From the NCBI RefSeq assembly GCF_900120375.1, contig NZ_LT635480.1:558001-622000 (forward strand): a stretch of DNA of 64,000 bases, given 5' to 3'. Positions 42,198 through 51,388 of the stretch are shown one piece after another. Each line of letters begins with the position of its first letter. Position 1 is the stretch's first letter. A program made the position numbers and the translations under genes. Source of the DNA: Ndongobacter massiliensis (lineage in GTDB: Bacteria > Bacillota > Clostridia > Tissierellales > Peptoniphilaceae). A model generated the notes under the pieces. That model saw only the letters and a list, made by a program, of their open reading frames with translations. It did not search any database and was not told the origin of the DNA.

Positions 42198-43354
42198 GTC
42201 GAATGCGAAAAAAAAACAGGCGGGCTCTTTTTTCAAAAAACGAGGGATCCGTTGACCGGGTGTTGGTGGTGTTGACGCTGGGACTGATTCTCTTCGGCAG
42301 CATCATGGTTTTTAGCGCCAGTGCTCCCTATGCGGCCAATGCACATGACGGAAATGCTATGTACTATTTTTTTCGCAATCTGTTGTTTGCCGCCATCGGG
42401 ACGGTCGTTCTGTTTTTGGTTTCGCGTATCGACTACCGCGTTTATCAGCGGCACGCGAAATTGTTGTACGGACTGGCCCTGCTTACGTGCGTACTCGTGT
42501 TCGTACCGCATGTAGGGCAGGACATCAACGATTCGAGACGGTGGATTTCTATCGGTTCGTTTTCCTTCATGCCGTCCGACATTTTGAAAATTGGGGCGAT
42601 TATTGGCCTTTCCGCCTACCTTTGTACGCGGGATCTTGAAAAAAATGGGACATTGGGGATTTTTTTTCGGGTGATGTTCTTCATTGGCATGACGATTCTT
42701 CCGGTAGCTATGCAACCGAATTTTTCTGCGGTCGTTGTCATTTCTGCCAGTTTGATTTTTATTTATATTTTGGGCGGCATGCGTATGCGTCATCTGGGCA
42801 TCGTCTTTCTGTTGGCAATCGTGGGGCTTTTTATCGCTTTTTTTCCATACAAGGGCAACTATCGACTGGATCGACTTTTGGCAGTCATCGATCCGATGAA
42901 AGATCCGCTCGGTCGGGGATGGCAATTGTTGCAATCTCTTTATGCGGTCAGTTCCGGCGGGCTGTTTGGCGTCGGTCTTGGACAGGGACGTCAAAAGTTT
43001 GACTACCTCGCGGAAGAAGCGCATAACGATTTTATCTTTTCTGTGATCTGTGAAGAATTGGGATTTGTGGGGGCAACTCTCGTTTTATTGGCCTTTGTCA
43101 TTTTGCTTGTCCGCATGGCGCGCGCTTCGGCCTCGGCAAAGAACAATTTTGGAAAACTGCTTGGGTACGGCATCACTTTTATTGTCGGTTTCCAAATGCT
43201 CGTCAATATCGGCGTTGCCATCGGTCTGGTGCCGCCCACGGGGATCACCTTGCCATTCATCAGCTACGGCGGCAGTTCATTGGTGGCGATGTGTGTTATG
43301 ATGGGAATCGTATTAAATCTTTCGAGGGATGAGGCGAATTATGACAAGGGATAA
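42194..43354 (+). CDS. ftsW: FtsW, SEDS glycosyltransferase
   Basis: 386 residues with about ten helices. The SEDS family segments SRRWISIGSFSFMPSDILKIG, NDFIFSVICEELGFVG and GLVPPTGITLPFISYGGSS are intact. FtsW polymerises glycan at the septum with the PBP2 of this operon. The stop overlaps the start of ftsQ by 14 nt. murG, normally next, is missing at this place. Confidence 0.95.
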   Translation: MSRMRKKNRRALFSKNEGSVDRVLVVLTLGLILFGSIMVFSASAPYAANAHDGNAMYYFFRNLLFAAIGTVVLFLVSRIDYRVYQRHAKLLYGLALLTCVLVFVPHVGQDINDSRRWISIGSFSFMPSDILKIGAIIGLSAYLCTRDLEKNGTLGIFFRVMFFIGMTILPVAMQPNFSAVVVISASLIFIYILGGMRMRHLGIVFLLAIVGLFIAFFPYKGNYRLDRLLAVIDPMKDPLGRGWQLLQSLYAVSSGGLFGVGLGQGRQKFDYLAEEAHNDFIFSVICEELGFVGATLVLLAFVILLVRMARASASAKNNFGKLLGYGITFIVGFQMLVNIGVAIGLVPPTGITLPFISYGGSSLVAMCVMMGIVLNLSRDEANYDKG

Positions 43355-44162
43355 AGCGCGCGGCGCTGGTGCTGCAACGCGTCGGGTGAAAAAAACGGCG
43401 CATTCGACCGTGTTGCCCGGTCCGACGACAAGAAAAACCACGAAGAAGGCGAGAAGGTGGCCTTTTTTCGTATTGCTTTTTCTCTTATTGTTGGGAATTG
43501 CCGGTTACCAGTTGTTGCACCACAAGTATTTCAATATAAAATACCTGAAGATTGTGGGCAATCGCAATCTCTCTTCGGAAGAAATTACGCAGGCGCTGGG
43601 TGAAGTAAATCAGAATATCATTTTGTTCTCCACAAAAGATGCCGAAAAAAAGTTGGCAGCAATCGATGGAATTGAGCAGGTTCGGGTGACCAAAGACTAT
43701 CCCAACCAGCTGTTAGTGGAGGTGCAGGAGCGTTTCAAACTCGGCCGCTTGGATGAAAAAGGCGAGCGATGGATCGATCAGGAAGGGCGGATTCGGCTTG
43801 GCGGCAGCCAACCGGTGACCAATGTGTACGAAGCACCCCTGGTCACGGGCATTGCCGGCGCAGAAGAAGCGGAGGAGGGTGCCGACCTCTCGGAGGATGT
43901 GCGCATCACGCAGCTTCTGGGGCTTTTGATGCAATCGCGTTTGGTTGGCGCGATTGAAAAAATAGACTTTGAAAAGCCTGATAACATTGATATAATATAC
44001 AAAGGCATTGACGTACACTTTGGCTCGTTAAACGATTTGATCGAAAAAATTTCGACGTTGGAGGCGGTGATCGGGGATGTCGAAACAAAAGCGATTCAGG
44101 CAAAAGAAGTTTTCCTCAATCGAGGAGAAAAACCCATCGTCGTCACGGAAAGTGGAAAATAA
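43341..44162 (+). CDS. ftsQ: FtsQ/DivIB division protein
   Basis: 273 residues. A basic N-terminus, a membrane helix at about 40-57 ([20 protein letters not shown]), then a POTRA domain from about 63 ([20 protein letters not shown]) and the FtsQ domain with [16 protein letters not shown]. The ATG at 43341 has GAGG 6 nt upstream; an in-frame ATG at 43329 is less well placed. It bridges FtsL and DivIC in the divisome. ftsA does not follow; the next gene is ftsZ. Confidence 0.9.
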   Translation: MTRDKARGAGAATRRVKKTAHSTVLPGPTTRKTTKKARRWPFFVLLFLLLLGIAGYQLLHHKYFNIKYLKIVGNRNLSSEEITQALGEVNQNIILFSTKDAEKKLAAIDGIEQVRVTKDYPNQLLVEVQERFKLGRLDEKGERWIDQEGRIRLGGSQPVTNVYEAPLVTGIAGAEEAEEGADLSEDVRITQLLGLLMQSRLVGAIEKIDFEKPDNIDIIYKGIDVHFGSLNDLIEKISTLEAVIGDVETKAIQAKEVFLNRGEKPIVVTESGK

Positions 44163-44178
44163 ATTACAGGGGGAAACA

Positions 44179-45237
44179 ATGAGCGCATTTGAAATGGAAA
44201 TGAATAACGACGGTCTTGCAAAAATCAAGGTCATCGGGGTTGGCGGAGGCGGAAACAACGCCGTCAATCGCATGAAGGCAAACGGTCTGCGCGGCGTGGA
44301 ATTCGTCGCGGTGAATACGGATAGACAGATTCTCGATGTGCTCGATACCGATCAGAAACTGCAGATCGGGCAAAAGTTGACCCGCGGGTTGGGCTCCGGC
44401 GGCAAGCCGGAGATCGGGGAAAAGGCGGCGGAGGAGTCACGCAACGAGATTACCGAGTTGCTGCAGGGCTGTGATATGGTGTTCGTCACTGCCGGCATGG
44501 GCGGCGGTACGGGAACGGGTGCGGCACCGATTATTGCCGATACTGCGCGTTCCTTGGGCATCCTTACCGTCGGTGTCGTGACCAAGCCGTTTACCTTTGA
44601 AGGACGCAAGCGCCAGAGTCAGGCGGAAAACGGTGTGGAACAATTAAAGGGAAAAGTCGATACGCTCATTGTTATTCCGAATGATCGCTTGTTGCAAGTG
44701 GCGGAACGTCGCACGACGATGATTGAGGCATTTCGCATGGCGGACCAGGTGCTGATGGACGGCATTCAGGGCATTTCCGATTTGATTGCCGTTCCGAATG
44801 TGATCAACCTGGACTTTGCCGACGTCGAGTCCATTATGAAGGATCAGGGCATTGCTCACATGGGCATCGGCGTTGCCAATGGCGAAAATCGCGCCGTCAA
44901 CGCGGCGAAGGCGGCGATCAAGAGTCCACTTTTGGAGACGTCAATCGATGGGGCAAAGGCGGTTTTGATCAACGTGACTGCCGGCGATCTGGGCTTGTTT
45001 GAAGCCAATGAAGCGGCGGAATTGATTCGCGAAGCAGTGGACAGCGACGCAAACATCATTTTCGGTGCGGGCGTGGATACGGATCTCAAGGATGATTTGA
45101 AGATTACGGTCATCGCAACCGGCTTTGACAATCCGAACATTGCCGCGCACGACGGCGAGAAATCCGCAGCCAAAGAGGGCAAAGACGGCGAAAATGACGG
45201 AATTGACATTCCGGATTTCCTGAAGAAGTATCGTTAA
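44179..45237 (+). CDS. ftsZ: FtsZ, tubulin-like division GTPase
   Basis: 352 residues. [13 protein letters not shown], the tubulin signature [12 protein letters not shown], and the T7 loop region [22 protein letters not shown] are complete. The C-terminal tail [11 protein letters not shown] is the conserved peptide that binds membrane anchors; since ftsA is not at this locus, SepF or a distant FtsA may act as anchor. ATG at 44179 behind AGGGGG; the longer frame overlaps ftsQ. It sits 1 nt before nrdR. Confidence 0.97.
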   Translation: MSAFEMEMNNDGLAKIKVIGVGGGGNNAVNRMKANGLRGVEFVAVNTDRQILDVLDTDQKLQIGQKLTRGLGSGGKPEIGEKAAEESRNEITELLQGCDMVFVTAGMGGGTGTGAAPIIADTARSLGILTVGVVTKPFTFEGRKRQSQAENGVEQLKGKVDTLIVIPNDRLLQVAERRTTMIEAFRMADQVLMDGIQGISDLIAVPNVINLDFADVESIMKDQGIAHMGIGVANGENRAVNAAKAAIKSPLLETSIDGAKAVLINVTAGDLGLFEANEAAELIREAVDSDANIIFGAGVDTDLKDDLKITVIATGFDNPNIAAHDGEKSAAKEGKDGENDGIDIPDFLKKYR

Positions 45238-45238
45238 G

Positions 45239-45736
45239 ATGAAGTGCCCCTATTGCGCTTTTCCGGATACCAAAGTTATCGATTCGCGTCCAACGGAGGA
45301 CGATGAGGCGATTCGCAGACGCCGGCAATGTCTTCGCTGCCACAAGCGGTTTACCACGTATGAGCGGTGCGAGGAGCAGGCGGTGGTGGTTGTCAAGAAA
45401 GACGGCACGCGCGAACCGTTCCTTCGTTCCAAGGTATTGAATGGAATGATTCGCTCCTGCAACAAACGTCCCGTGACCGTGGAGCGTTTGGAACAGGCAA
45501 CGGATGCGATTGAAACGGAAGTCAATCACCTCAACCAAAAGGAGATTACAAGCACCTACATCGGAGAGCTGGTCATGGATCAGCTGCGTGCAATCGATCA
45601 GGTGGCGTATGTGCGCTTTGCTTCGGTATATCGCGAGTTTGAGGATGTGCGGAAGTTCTACGATGAACTGGAAAAACTGCAGGAAGAGCCGGAGAAAAAA
45701 CCGAAGATTTCTCCGGAAGAAGCAGAAAACGGTTGA
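45239..45736 (+). CDS. nrdR: NrdR, ribonucleotide reductase repressor
   Basis: 165 residues. An N-terminal zinc ribbon (CPYC..CLRC) with RRRRQCLRCHKRFTTYE, then an ATP-cone domain (VVVKKDGTREPFLRSKVLNGMIRSC) that senses ATP/dATP. It represses nrd operons; no nrd gene or clear NrdR box is seen in the window. Followed by a strong terminator. The C-terminal tail is rich in E and K. Confidence 0.96.
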   Translation: MKCPYCAFPDTKVIDSRPTEDDEAIRRRRQCLRCHKRFTTYERCEEQAVVVVKKDGTREPFLRSKVLNGMIRSCNKRPVTVERLEQATDAIETEVNHLNQKEITSTYIGELVMDQLRAIDQVAYVRFASVYREFEDVRKFYDELEKLQEEPEKKPKISPEEAENG

Positions 45737-45746
45737 TAAATGAGCG

Positions 45747-45775
45747 AAGAGCGGTCCACGGGGATCGCTCTTTTT
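45747..45775 (+). terminator. Intrinsic terminator after nrdR, end of the dcw operon
   Basis: An 11-bp stem (45747-45757 with 45762-45772, one G-T wobble) around the tetraloop ACGG, followed by TTTTTC. It closes the transcript that begins in front of mraZ. Confidence 0.85.
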
Positions 45776-45826
45776 CAAAGCTGCCGTTGTGGATTCGAAA
45801 AAGACCGGAAGGGAGCTGGAGAAACG

Positions 45827-47149
45827 ATGGATTTTTTCAGTATGAAGCGGGAAAAAGAACGTGCAAAAACGGCACCATTGGCGGATCGTTTGCGCCCCCG
45901 ACGCGTCGAAGAAGTGGTTGGGCAGTCGCATCTCCTCGGCGAAGGGAAACCGCTGCGACGTCTGATTGCTGCGGATCGGATTCCTTCCATGATTCTTTTC
46001 GGCCCGCCGGGGACCGGAAAGACGACGATTGCGTCCGTGATTGCGCAGACTACGTCGCGCCGGTTTGAAAAAATTTCTGCCGTAACGGGCGGGGTAAAAG
46101 AAGTGCGAGAGGTCATTGCTCATGCAAAGGATGCATTGGCTTTTGACGGGCAGCGCACCATTCTGTTTATCGACGAGATTCACCGCTTTAATAAAGCGCA
46201 GCAGGATGCACTTTTGCCGCATGTGGAGAACGGAACGCTGACGCTGATCGGTGCCACGACCGAAAATCCGTTTTTTGAAGTCAACAAAGCGCTTCTTTCG
46301 CGCTGTCAGGTGATGGAACTGAAACGCCTGGAGCGGGATGATCTCGCGATACTCGTGGAGCGCGCATTGCGGGAGATGGAAAAAACGCAATCCGTCCGAT
46401 TATTGCCGGAAAGCTTGGAGGCGCTGTTTTCGGCGTCCGGCGGAGACGGACGCATTTTGATTAACACGCTGGAAATCGCTGCGCTTTCGACGCCACCGGA
46501 TGCGAAGGGCGAGATCGTTCTCGATTTCAATGCCATTCAGAACAGTGTGCAAAAAAAGATTGTGCGCTATGACAAGGGCGAAGAGGAACATTACAATACA
46601 ATTTCCGCATTCATCAAATCCGTGCGCGGATCGGATCCGGATGCTGCCGTGTACTATCTGGCGCGGATGTTGGAGGGCGGAGAGGATCCGCTTTTCATTG
46701 CGCGGCGACTGGTGATTCTCGCTTCGGAGGACATCGGCAATGCACAACCGATGGGACTGGTACTCGCAAACGCCTGTTACCAGGCTTGTATGCAGATCGG
46801 ACTTCCGGAAGCGCGCATCATCTTGTCGCAGGCGACGACATTTCTCGCTTCCTCTCCAAAGAGCAATGCCTCGTATATGGCTGTCGAACGCGCACAGGAA
46901 TTTGTGCGAACACATCCGCTGCCGGACATTCCGGATCACTTGAAGGACACGCACTATGCCGGTGCAAAACAATTGGGCAGAGGCGAGGGGTATCTCTATC
47001 CGCATGACTTCCCCGGCGGCTACGTGTTGCAAAATTACCTGCCGGATGGGATAATAAAAGAAGTGTTTTATGCGCCCAAAGAAATCGGGGAAGAGCGTAT
47101 TTTACGCGATTATCTGCGGGCTATTGGAGGAATGCATGCTGATAAATGA
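45827..47149 (+). CDS. rarA: RarA/MgsA replication-associated recombination ATPase
   Basis: 440 residues. The AAA domain has [47 protein letters not shown] and [12 protein letters not shown]; the C-terminal clamp-loader-like part has [16 protein letters not shown] and [10 protein letters not shown]. RarA acts at stalled replication forks. The ATG at 45827 gives the standard N-terminus; the upstream open frame crosses the nrdR terminator. It overlaps asnS by 14 nt. Confidence 0.95.
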   Translation: MDFFSMKREKERAKTAPLADRLRPRRVEEVVGQSHLLGEGKPLRRLIAADRIPSMILFGPPGTGKTTIASVIAQTTSRRFEKISAVTGGVKEVREVIAHAKDALAFDGQRTILFIDEIHRFNKAQQDALLPHVENGTLTLIGATTENPFFEVNKALLSRCQVMELKRLERDDLAILVERALREMEKTQSVRLLPESLEALFSASGGDGRILINTLEIAALSTPPDAKGEIVLDFNAIQNSVQKKIVRYDKGEEEHYNTISAFIKSVRGSDPDAAVYYLARMLEGGEDPLFIARRLVILASEDIGNAQPMGLVLANACYQACMQIGLPEARIILSQATTFLASSPKSNASYMAVERAQEFVRTHPLPDIPDHLKDTHYAGAKQLGRGEGYLYPHDFPGGYVLQNYLPDGIIKEVFYAPKEIGEERILRDYLRAIGGMHADK

Positions 47150-48515
47150 ACTAAATTGTGACTATGCCGCGCTGAACGGCAAGGAGGTCTGTGTACAGGG
47201 TTGGGTGCGAAAATCCCGCTTTTCCAAGAATGTCGGTTTTCTGGAAATCAATGACGGCTCCTGTTTTCGACCGATGCAGGCGGTCATTTCTTCAGATCTG
47301 GATGCCTATGAGGCGGCTTCCCATCTGCGCCTTTCATCCTCAGTGGAGGTATGCGGAACGGTGGCTTTGACACCGCAGGCGAAACAACCGTATGAATTAC
47401 AAGTAAAGCAGATAAAAGTACTATGCCAAGCGGCGGAGGATTACCCGCTGCAAAACAAGCGCCAGAGTTTTGAATTTTTGCGAACCATGCCGCACTTGCG
47501 CGGACGGACCAATACTTTCCAGTCCGTATTTCGAGTGCGTTCGGAGATCGCTTTTGCGATCCATGAATTTTTGCATAACAAAGGCTTTGTGTACGTTCAT
47601 ACGCCGATTATTACGGCATCGGACGCGGAAGGAGCGGGGGAGCAATTTCAGGCGACGACGTTGGATTTACAGAGTGTGCCGAAAAAAGATGACGGCACCG
47701 TGGATTATCGCGCCGATTTCTTCGGGGTGCCGGCGAATTTAACTGTCAGCGGGCAATTGGAAGTGGAAGCTTTTGCCATGACGCACCGCAATGTCTATAC
47801 ATTCGGACCGACTTTTCGCGCGGAGCACTCCAACACAACGCGCCATGCGGCAGAATTTTGGATGGTGGAACCCGAGATAGCTTTTGCAGATCTGAACGAT
47901 CTTTGTTGCCTGGCAGAAAACCTCGTTCGGGCGATTTTGAATCGGGTACTAGATTATTTGCCGGATGAAATGGACTTTTTTAATCGTTTTGTCGATAAGG
48001 GATTGTTAGAACGGTTAGAAAAGGTGCGCAATGCGAAGTTTGCGCGTATGACGTATACCGAAGCGGTGGAGATTTTGGAAAAGGCTCCCGTCTCCTTTGA
48101 ATATCCGGTTTACTGGGGCTGCGATTTGCAGTCGGAACACGAGCGCTATTTGACGGAAAAGGTCGTAAACGGCCCACTCTTTGTTACGAATTATCCAAAA
48201 GAAATTAAAGCCTTCTATATGCGCCAGGACGACGATCCCCGTACAGTGGGGGCGACGGATTTGCTGGTACCCGGCATCGGCGAGCTCATCGGGGGCTCCG
48301 AGCGTGAAGAACGGTCGGAGCTGTTGGCGCAGAAGATGCGTGAAAAAGGTCTCTCTCCGGAAGCATACCAATGGTACCTCGATTTGAATCGTTTCGGCGG
48401 TTGCCGTCACGCAGGCTTCGGACTCGGCTTTGAGCGCATGGTCATGTTCCTGACGGGCATGACGAACATTCGCGACGTGCTGCCGTATCCGCGTACGGTA
48501 GGTTCCATGCGTTAA
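47136..48515 (+). CDS. asnS: Asparaginyl-tRNA synthetase
   Basis: 459 residues, class II synthetase. An N-terminal OB-fold (VCVQGWVRKSRFSKNVGFLEIND in parts) is followed by motif 2 (FRAEHSNTTRHAAEFWMVEPE) and motif 3 (GFGLGFERMVMFLTGM). ATG at 47136 is 5 nt after TTGGAGG. It charges tRNA(Asn), so the bacterium need not rely on the Asp-tRNA amidotransferase route for this. No T-box leader is possible in the tight overlap with rarA. Confidence 0.95.
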   Translation: MLINELNCDYAALNGKEVCVQGWVRKSRFSKNVGFLEINDGSCFRPMQAVISSDLDAYEAASHLRLSSSVEVCGTVALTPQAKQPYELQVKQIKVLCQAAEDYPLQNKRQSFEFLRTMPHLRGRTNTFQSVFRVRSEIAFAIHEFLHNKGFVYVHTPIITASDAEGAGEQFQATTLDLQSVPKKDDGTVDYRADFFGVPANLTVSGQLEVEAFAMTHRNVYTFGPTFRAEHSNTTRHAAEFWMVEPEIAFADLNDLCCLAENLVRAILNRVLDYLPDEMDFFNRFVDKGLLERLEKVRNAKFARMTYTEAVEILEKAPVSFEYPVYWGCDLQSEHERYLTEKVVNGPLFVTNYPKEIKAFYMRQDDDPRTVGATDLLVPGIGELIGGSEREERSELLAQKMREKGLSPEAYQWYLDLNRFGGCRHAGFGLGFERMVMFLTGMTNIRDVLPYPRTVGSMR

Positions 48516-48537
48516 AGCACCATAGATTGGAGTGAAG

Positions 48538-50961
48538 ATGGACGCGTACAATCCAAAAAAAATTGAAAAAAAATGGCAGGCATTCTGGGAAGAAAATCAG
48601 GTGTTTCACGCCACATTGGATCCTTCTCAGAAAAAATATTATGCGCTGATTGAATTTCCGTATCCGTCCGGGCAGGGGCTGCACGTGGGACATCCGCGCC
48701 CCTATACGGCGATGGATGTTGTCGCGCGCAAGCGTCGCCTGGAGGGGTACAATGTGCTCTTTCCCATGGGTTTTGACGCCTTTGGTCTGCCCACAGAAAA
48801 CTATGCCATTAAGAATCATGTGCATCCCGCTACGGTGACGCAGCGCAATATCAATCATTACATCGATCAGTTAAAAGAAATCGGCTTTGCCTTTGACTGG
48901 GCGCGCATGGTTGAGACGACCGATCCGGCGTACTATCATTGGACGCAATGGATTTTCGTACAGCTATTCAAACACGGTCTGGCTTATAAAAAAGAGACGC
49001 CGATCAATTGGTGTCCTTCTTGCAAGGTGGGCCTTGCCAATGAAGAAGTGGTCGGCGGAAATTGTGAGCGCTGCGGCACGCCGGTCGAGCGGCGGGTCAA
49101 AAATCAGTGGATGCTAAAGATTACCGCTTATGCGGACCGTCTCATCGATGACTTAAAAACGGTGGACTATCTGCCGAAAATCAAGCAGCAGCAGATTCAC
49201 TGGATCGGTCGCTCGCATGGCTGTGAAATCGACTTTTCCGTCGCCGACCGCGAAGAAAAAATCCGCGTCTATACGACGCGCCCCGATACAATTTTCGGTG
49301 TAACCTACATGGTATTGGCGCCGGAACACGACTTGATCGATGCGCTTCTTCCGGTTGTAGAGAATCGTGAAGAAGTCGAAGCCTATCGGCATCAGGCGTC
49401 AATGAAGTCGGATTTTGAACGCGGTGAATTGAATTTGGAAAAAACCGGTGTACCTTTACAAGGGGTGTACGCAGAGCATCCGGTAACGGGCGAGAAATTG
49501 CCGCTGTGGATAGCCGACTATGTCTTAACAGGATACGGAACCGGAGCGATTATGGCGGTTCCGGCGCACGATGAGCGCGACTGGGCATTTGCCAAGGCGC
49601 ATAATCTGCCCATGCGTGCGGTCATCGCCGGCGGCGAAAAGCCGGTGGAAGAAGAACCCTATACGCAAATCGAGTCGGGCAGGCTGATGCACTCCGGTTT
49701 TCTGGACGGACTTTCCGTGAAAGAGGCCATTCCAGCGGCCATTGACTGGGTAAAAGCGCATGGCCTAGGAGAGGCGAAGGTGAATTACAAGCTGCGCGAC
49801 TGGGTGTTCAGCCGGCAGCGGTATTGGGGGGAACCCATCCCGATGATTTATTGCGAGGAGCATGGTTGGGTGCCCGTGCCCGAAGACGAATTACCGCTTC
49901 GCTTACCGCCCGTGCCCAATTACGAACCGACGGCGACGGGCGAATCGCCTTTGTCGGAAATTCCGGAATTTGTCGAGACGACCTGCCCCATTTGCGGGAA
50001 GAAAGCACGCCGTGAGACGGATACCATGCCGCAATGGGCGGGTTCTTCTTGGTACTACTTGCGCTATATGGATCCGAACAACAGCAAAGCGGTTGTTTCG
50101 AAAGAAGCGGAGTCGTATTTCGGACCGGTGGATTGGTACAATGGGGGCATGGAACACACGACGTTACACCTTTTGTACTCGCGTTTCTGGCATAAATTTC
50201 TGTATGACATCGGTGTGGTTTCCACATTGGAGCCGTATCGTAAACGCACGTCGCACGGCATGATTCTCGGACCCAATGGGGAAAAGATGAGCAAGTCGCG
50301 GGGCAATGTCATTCCGACCGATGTCGTCGTCGGTGAGTTTGGTGCCGATGCGTTTCGCACGTATGAGCTTTTTATTGGCGATTTTGAAAAGACGGCAAAA
50401 TGGCAGGACAGCGGCCTCGAAGGTTGCGCAAGGTACTTGGATCGCGTGTGGCGGATGCAGGAACTGCTCAATGACGATGCGGGACTGTCTTTGGATTTGG
50501 AGCAGGCTTTTCACCAGACCATTAAGAAAGTTTCGGAAGATTACGAAAACTTGAAATACAATACGGCCATCGCGCAGTTAATGAGCCTGTCGAATCAGAT
50601 TCGTCAAAAAGGTGCAATAACGCGGGAAGAAATGAGGATTTATCTGCTGTTGCTCAATCCCGTGGCACCGCATATGACGGAAGAACTGTGGGAACAATTG
50701 GGATACGCAGGGCACATTTGTACGGACGGACGTTGGCCGCAGTGGGATGACGAGAAGCTGGTGGAAGATGTCGTCGAATTGCCGGTGCAGGTGAACGGGA
50801 AAGTTCGCGCCACCATCCGGCTTGCTGCGGATGCGAGTCAGGAGGCGGCGGAAGCGGCTGCCCGTGCAGAAGAAGCCGTACAGAAACAATTGGACGGCAA
50901 GACTCTGGTGAAGGTCATTTATGTGCCCCGGCGCATCTTGAACCTCGTTGTGAAAGGATAA
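48538..50961 (+). CDS. leuS: Leucyl-tRNA synthetase
   Basis: 807 residues, class I synthetase. The HIGH motif reads HVGHP ([14 protein letters not shown]), then [10 protein letters not shown]-type [12 protein letters not shown], a CP1 editing domain (about 220-410), the zinc-like insert CPICGK and KMSKS in [14 protein letters not shown] at 48538 behind TTGGAGTG; a GTG two codons earlier is less likely. The C-terminal tRNA-binding domain ends [16 protein letters not shown]. It lies 22 nt after asnS and 3 nt before the Rrf2 gene. Confidence 0.96.
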   Translation: MDAYNPKKIEKKWQAFWEENQVFHATLDPSQKKYYALIEFPYPSGQGLHVGHPRPYTAMDVVARKRRLEGYNVLFPMGFDAFGLPTENYAIKNHVHPATVTQRNINHYIDQLKEIGFAFDWARMVETTDPAYYHWTQWIFVQLFKHGLAYKKETPINWCPSCKVGLANEEVVGGNCERCGTPVERRVKNQWMLKITAYADRLIDDLKTVDYLPKIKQQQIHWIGRSHGCEIDFSVADREEKIRVYTTRPDTIFGVTYMVLAPEHDLIDALLPVVENREEVEAYRHQASMKSDFERGELNLEKTGVPLQGVYAEHPVTGEKLPLWIADYVLTGYGTGAIMAVPAHDERDWAFAKAHNLPMRAVIAGGEKPVEEEPYTQIESGRLMHSGFLDGLSVKEAIPAAIDWVKAHGLGEAKVNYKLRDWVFSRQRYWGEPIPMIYCEEHGWVPVPEDELPLRLPPVPNYEPTATGESPLSEIPEFVETTCPICGKKARRETDTMPQWAGSSWYYLRYMDPNNSKAVVSKEAESYFGPVDWYNGGMEHTTLHLLYSRFWHKFLYDIGVVSTLEPYRKRTSHGMILGPNGEKMSKSRGNVIPTDVVVGEFGADAFRTYELFIGDFEKTAKWQDSGLEGCARYLDRVWRMQELLNDDAGLSLDLEQAFHQTIKKVSEDYENLKYNTAIAQLMSLSNQIRQKGAITREEMRIYLLLLNPVAPHMTEELWEQLGYAGHICTDGRWPQWDDEKLVEDVVELPVQVNGKVRATIRLAADASQEAAEAAARAEEAVQKQLDGKTLVKVIYVPRRILNLVVKG

Positions 50962-50964
50962 AAT

Positions 50965-51378
50965 ATGTATCTGACGACGAGAAGTCGATACGGCTTACGC
51001 GCCATGACGGTTGTGGCACAGGGAACAGAGGAAAAGCCGGTTGCACTGTCGACGGTGGCAGAGGCGTTGTCACTGAGTAACAATTACTTGGAACAGTTGT
51101 TCCGACTCCTGCGCAAGGGAAAACTGGTGGAAAGTACCCGCGGCGTCTATGGCGGGTATCGGTTGGCGCGACCGGCCGATCAGATTACAGTGGGCGATAT
51201 GCTGCGCTGTTTAGAAGGTCCGCTTTTTTTCGCGGACTGTGTACAAGCGGGCGATTGCCCGAAGGGAAACAGCGCGTGTTCGACACGCATGGTGATCGCC
51301 ACCATCAGTGAGGCCGTTCGCGTGAAAGTCGATTCGATGACCCTGCAGGATATGTTGGACCATGAAAAGTTGGTGTAG
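50965..51378 (+). CDS. Rrf2-family regulator with three cysteines
   Basis: 137 residues. A winged helix with SRYGLRAMTVVA, LSNNYLEQLFRLLRKGKLVESTRGVYGGY (in parts) is typical of Rrf2 proteins. Cysteines C92, C98 and C105 have the spacing C-x5-C-x6-C, close to the C-x5-C-x5-C of IscR, which holds a 2Fe-2S cluster; CymR-type members lack these. So it may sense Fe-S status. No iscS/sufS gene is next to it; it sits between leuS and alaS. Confidence 0.9.
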   Translation: MYLTTRSRYGLRAMTVVAQGTEEKPVALSTVAEALSLSNNYLEQLFRLLRKGKLVESTRGVYGGYRLARPADQITVGDMLRCLEGPLFFADCVQAGDCPKGNSACSTRMVIATISEAVRVKVDSMTLQDMLDHEKLV

Positions 51379-51388
51379 AGGTGAATGA

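Noticed and set aside
45110-46390. 426-codon minus-strand frame across ftsZ, nrdR and rarA
   Set aside because: Crosses three real genes and a terminator; no recognisable domain.
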